DNA of 43,703 bases from JBAZOY01 sp041648505 (lineage in GTDB: Bacteria > Desulfobacterota > Syntrophia > Syntrophales > CG2-30-49-12). Below are positions 41,230 through 43,703 of this stretch, one piece after another. The stretch lies in contig JBAZOY010000015.1 in the NCBI GenBank assembly GCA_041648505.1, positions 1-43,703 of the forward strand, read 5' to 3'. Numbering within the stretch: position 1 is the first letter of the stretch; each line of letters begins with the position of its first letter. The notes below the pieces were generated by a model that saw only the letters and a list, made by a program, of their open reading frames with translations, ran no database searches and was not told the DNA's origin. The translations under genes and the position numbers were made by a program.

Positions 41230-43536
41230 TCAAATAAGGCCGTTTTTCAACGTCCCGCCGGGGTTTCTTATAAATTCGTAGATTACCGGGTGAGTACAAA
41301 CTTCGTAGTATTTTCTGGATGTCTTGCCGATCACTTCCATGGTTTCGGGCCTGACCCGAAGAACATCAGCTTCTCGAATAATCAGGCGCTGATATTTACC
41401 GGTTAATGTCGGTACTTTGCCGGTATAAAGCTGTATATTTTCATTACTACCTATCGGATACGTTATGCTTTTCAGGTGGATTTCTTTGGAAAGTTTAGCA
41501 AACCCGCCTGGGTCGAGCTCAATCCCATTGGAGTTATATCTCAGATAAAGGTCATCCGCCGTGGCCTCAATTTCTTCATCCGAAACACTTTGATATAAAA
41601 ATAGATTGACCATCTGATTTTCATTCTTGAACCACTTGCGCAACCGCTTATCGCAACCCGATAAGCGGTCTGCCAGATTAATCGCAGGGGAGATTATGAT
41701 CCTGGAATTGCCGTCAAAGAGAAACGTCGGAGGGCTTTCGTTGTAACAGATTCCGACCCCTAATTCGAGTATCGGCAGATTATGCTTTTGACTTCTCACA
41801 TTATATTGCTGAACGATATGAAGCATTCTGATTGCGAGTCCGCATGCACGAGCCACACTATACCAACCCTGCGGCATGTTTTCATGTTCGAAGAGGGACA
41901 AAATAATTGCATCCCCTTCGATGAATTCCTTAGACCCACCATAGTCAGAAAGAATTTCCGAGATAGGATCAAAAAAATTAAGGCTGAAATATGAAGCCGG
42001 GTTAAGCCCCCTGGCTCTCATCATATAAGTGATATCCACGGAGCCTCGAATATCCGCTTTGATAATTACATGATTAATGATGGGATTTTCTTCCTTGGCC
42101 CTTTCGTCAGGCAGCAGAAACTCATACAAGGAACGGTTTTCCCTCGACAAAATCAATATTTTTTCTTCTCTTACGAGGTTGATACTGTCCATCGCGCCTT
42201 TAAGAAGACGGCAATTGCTTAGATCCCTGTTATATTGGGAAAAATGTCTAAGAAAATGCAGCAGATGTTGTTTCTTTTCACGATCGGAATACCTTCGCAT
42301 CCGACGGATTGTCTTGTGAAGGGGTAAAAGAGAATGTGATTTCCGGCCTTTCATCTGTCTAATTATACTTCGTCGCGATCTTGAATTAGCCAGAAGATCA
42401 CGAATCTGACGCGGTCGCATGGGGGGGCAGTACCTGCCGTATATGGATTTCATTTCAAAGGCTGCCACTACGCTCTTGATCACTTGCCTTTTCTTGAATT
42501 CGCGATAAAAGAAATTGAGCAGTTTCTCTTGAGTTTTCATCCGCGATTTGATCTCGCCGAGAATGTTTGCGGCCTCCCGATTCTTCCTGGACCTATTATA
42601 TTGTTCCTGCGTATCAAAATAATTGAACATCAGGTCAATATTGTCGACTTCCATTATCCATGGATCTAATGTATTTATTTCTGTTTGCAAGATGACGTTT
42701 TCTTGCCCGTTCCTTTTTACCGTTTCATCGAACAAATGCTCGCCTCTCGTACCTTCGCAATCAATGTCCGTTTCGCCCAATAGGGCGTAGATCATTGATT
42801 TAATCTTCGGGTAACTATCGTGATCTTCGGATCGTTGGCCAATAAGTACATATGCTGCGGTCAAAAAACGGTCATCTACAATGTTATCCGCCTGGAGCAT
42901 AGGATTGAGGAAAAAAATGTTCGGGAGAATGTGTTCGGATTGGAAATTAGACTCTCTGATATTGCGCAGACTGCTGTCCTGAACATCAGCCATTATTTGG
43001 AACAGTTCTTCTCCAACACGGAGGAGCATTTGTTGCTGATTGTACTTGATTTCCGCCAGTTTCTCCTTAATCTTGAAAGATTCAAACGGGTCATGAGAAT
43101 GAGATAATTCATAAGTTCTGATGATATCTTCAATCTTCGCTATAAGTGTTTCAAATTGTTTCTTGATTTCTTTAAGAAACAATTTGGCAATAGAAGCCTG
43201 TCCCAGGAAATCGATTTTAACTTCAGATGCCGATTTAGCCCTATTTATCCCATCAAGGAGAATATTTGTGCAAATACCCCGCAAAGTTTTTTTTTCTTTT
43301 TCGCAGTGCTCTTTGTTGTACTGACTAAAAAAGTTTTCAGTTCGACTATGTTTGATCATTAGAAGAAAGGCTGCTCGTTTGACGGCGTTGTAAACTTGAG
43401 GACTGAGATGGACATCGATGTGGATGTTATCTACCCCACGAACGAGAACATCTAAAGAAAATTCAATTAGATATCGTTTAAGAGGGAGGTGTCTTAGGCT
43501 TGGAGGCTTTAAAAAAAAATGAAAAAAGCTCAACAT
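41230..43536 (-). CDS. Unrecognised protein with C-terminal class III cyclase-like domain
   Basis: A 768-residue soluble protein. Residues 1-480 match no family I know: mostly helical, with many charged residues and Arg/Lys-rich stretches (RPRQIRDLLANSRSRRSIIR). From about 485 to 640 it follows the class III adenylate/guanylate cyclase pattern: Asp495 in IIKADIRGSVDIT and Asp542 in FIEGDAIILSLF as metal ligands, GVGICYN, then SPAINLADRLSG with Asn620 and Arg624 in the catalytic NxxxR arrangement. A 130-residue tail follows. A cyclic-nucleotide cyclase is therefore plausible. The start is uncertain: no Shine-Dalgarno precedes the ATG, and codons 4-9 contain long T-runs. It is alone on its strand at the window edge. 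Confidence 0.6.
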   Translation of the reverse strand: MLSFFHFFLKPPSLRHLPLKRYLIEFSLDVLVRGVDNIHIDVHLSPQVYNAVKRAAFLLMIKHSRTENFFSQYNKEHCEKEKKTLRGICTNILLDGINRAKSASEVKIDFLGQASIAKLFLKEIKKQFETLIAKIEDIIRTYELSHSHDPFESFKIKEKLAEIKYNQQQMLLRVGEELFQIMADVQDSSLRNIRESNFQSEHILPNIFFLNPMLQADNIVDDRFLTAAYVLIGQRSEDHDSYPKIKSMIYALLGETDIDCEGTRGEHLFDETVKRNGQENVILQTEINTLDPWIMEVDNIDLMFNYFDTQEQYNRSRKNREAANILGEIKSRMKTQEKLLNFFYREFKKRQVIKSVVAAFEMKSIYGRYCPPMRPRQIRDLLANSRSRRSIIRQMKGRKSHSLLPLHKTIRRMRRYSDREKKQHLLHFLRHFSQYNRDLSNCRLLKGAMDSINLVREEKILILSRENRSLYEFLLPDERAKEENPIINHVIIKADIRGSVDITYMMRARGLNPASYFSLNFFDPISEILSDYGGSKEFIEGDAIILSLFEHENMPQGWYSVARACGLAIRMLHIVQQYNVRSQKHNLPILELGVGICYNESPPTFLFDGNSRIIISPAINLADRLSGCDKRLRKWFKNENQMVNLFLYQSVSDEEIEATADDLYLRYNSNGIELDPGGFAKLSKEIHLKSITYPIGSNENIQLYTGKVPTLTGKYQRLIIREADVLRVRPETMEVIGKTSRKYYEVCTHPVIYEFIRNPGGTLKNGLI

Positions 43537-43582
43537 GGCATTACCGGCGATTGAATTATTCTCTATTTATATGGGTACTGTG

Positions 43583-43600
43583 GGGCTGTTGAAAAAGCCC
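43583..43600. other. Small hairpin near the right edge
   Basis: GGGCT (43583-43587) and AGCCC (43596-43600) flank GTTGAAAA. Similar GGGCTGTTGAAAAAGCCC strings occur near the ends of some insertion sequences (recollection only). No transposase frame is visible in the remaining 103 bases, and 43537-43703 holds no supported gene. Confidence 0.3.
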
Positions 43601-43703
43601 TGTTCCAATTATGCTGCGATATAAAAACTTCTTACTGAAAAAGGATATTTTGTCCCAAAACTTGATAACGCCTTACAAATATTCATTGCCAAACGATTCA
43701 TGA

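Noticed and set aside
1..43703. CRISPR array, tRNA or rRNA genes
   Set aside because: No regularly spaced repeats, cloverleaf-like segments with CCA ends or rRNA signatures were noticed in the intergenic gaps; a covariance-model scan was not possible here.

Overview
The window looks like a chromosomal segment of an anaerobic Desulfobacterota (former Deltaproteobacteria) organism. This rests on gene content: a hydrogenase-type iron-sulfur protein (MvhD family) beside MetV-MetF, a split ferredoxin-type glutamate synthase, many hybrid and orphan two-component proteins, and a NifA-like sigma54 activator. No rRNA, tRNA or CRISPR array was seen. The species cannot be fixed from the sequence alone.

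Layout. 1-4394 (+): 3' part of an RND efflux pump with its outer membrane lipoprotein. 4654-8754 (+): an HTH-receiver protein, a large hybrid histidine kinase and the remnant of an HD-GYP response regulator. 8959-13212 (-): amtB-glnK-glnD behind a near-perfect sigma54 promoter. 13680-16695 (-): a Lon-like protease and an Hsp20 chaperone. 17157-25973 (-): TetR regulator, SulP anion transporter, a kinase-like/BON-like/receiver protein, a sensor kinase, a single-domain receiver, a ChpT-like degenerate kinase, a CBS protein and a beta-helix transferase, tightly packed on one strand behind a perfect 38-bp palindrome. 26236-28696 (+): a beta-barrel protein with MlaE/MlaF-type ABC genes but no MCE protein. 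28902-38340 (-): MvhD-like, metV, metF, a degenerate glutamate-synthase paralogue, a functional-looking FMN glutamate-synthase subunit, an amidotransferase/GXGXG subunit and the NifA-like activator. 38734-40823 (-): type I-alpha glnA with a sigma54 promoter, followed by a frameshifted glutamine amidotransferase. 41230-43536 (-): an unrecognised protein ending in a class III cyclase-like domain with its key residues kept.

How it fits together. Nitrogen assimilation is the main theme: ammonium transport (AmtB), PII sensing (GlnK/GlnD), glutamine synthetase and glutamate synthase all lie within 32 kb, and the two clearest sigma54 promoters sit in front of amtB and glnA. The one-carbon (MetVF-MvhD) genes share an operon-like run with glutamate synthase. 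The second theme is signalling: at least two multi-component systems, one of which (17157-25973) is a phosphorelay packaged with an anion transporter and is the best candidate here for an undescribed system. Two related ~100-bp dispersed repeats (17004-17103 and 28761-28887), a separate palindromic repeat and two decayed genes show the region has been remodelled.
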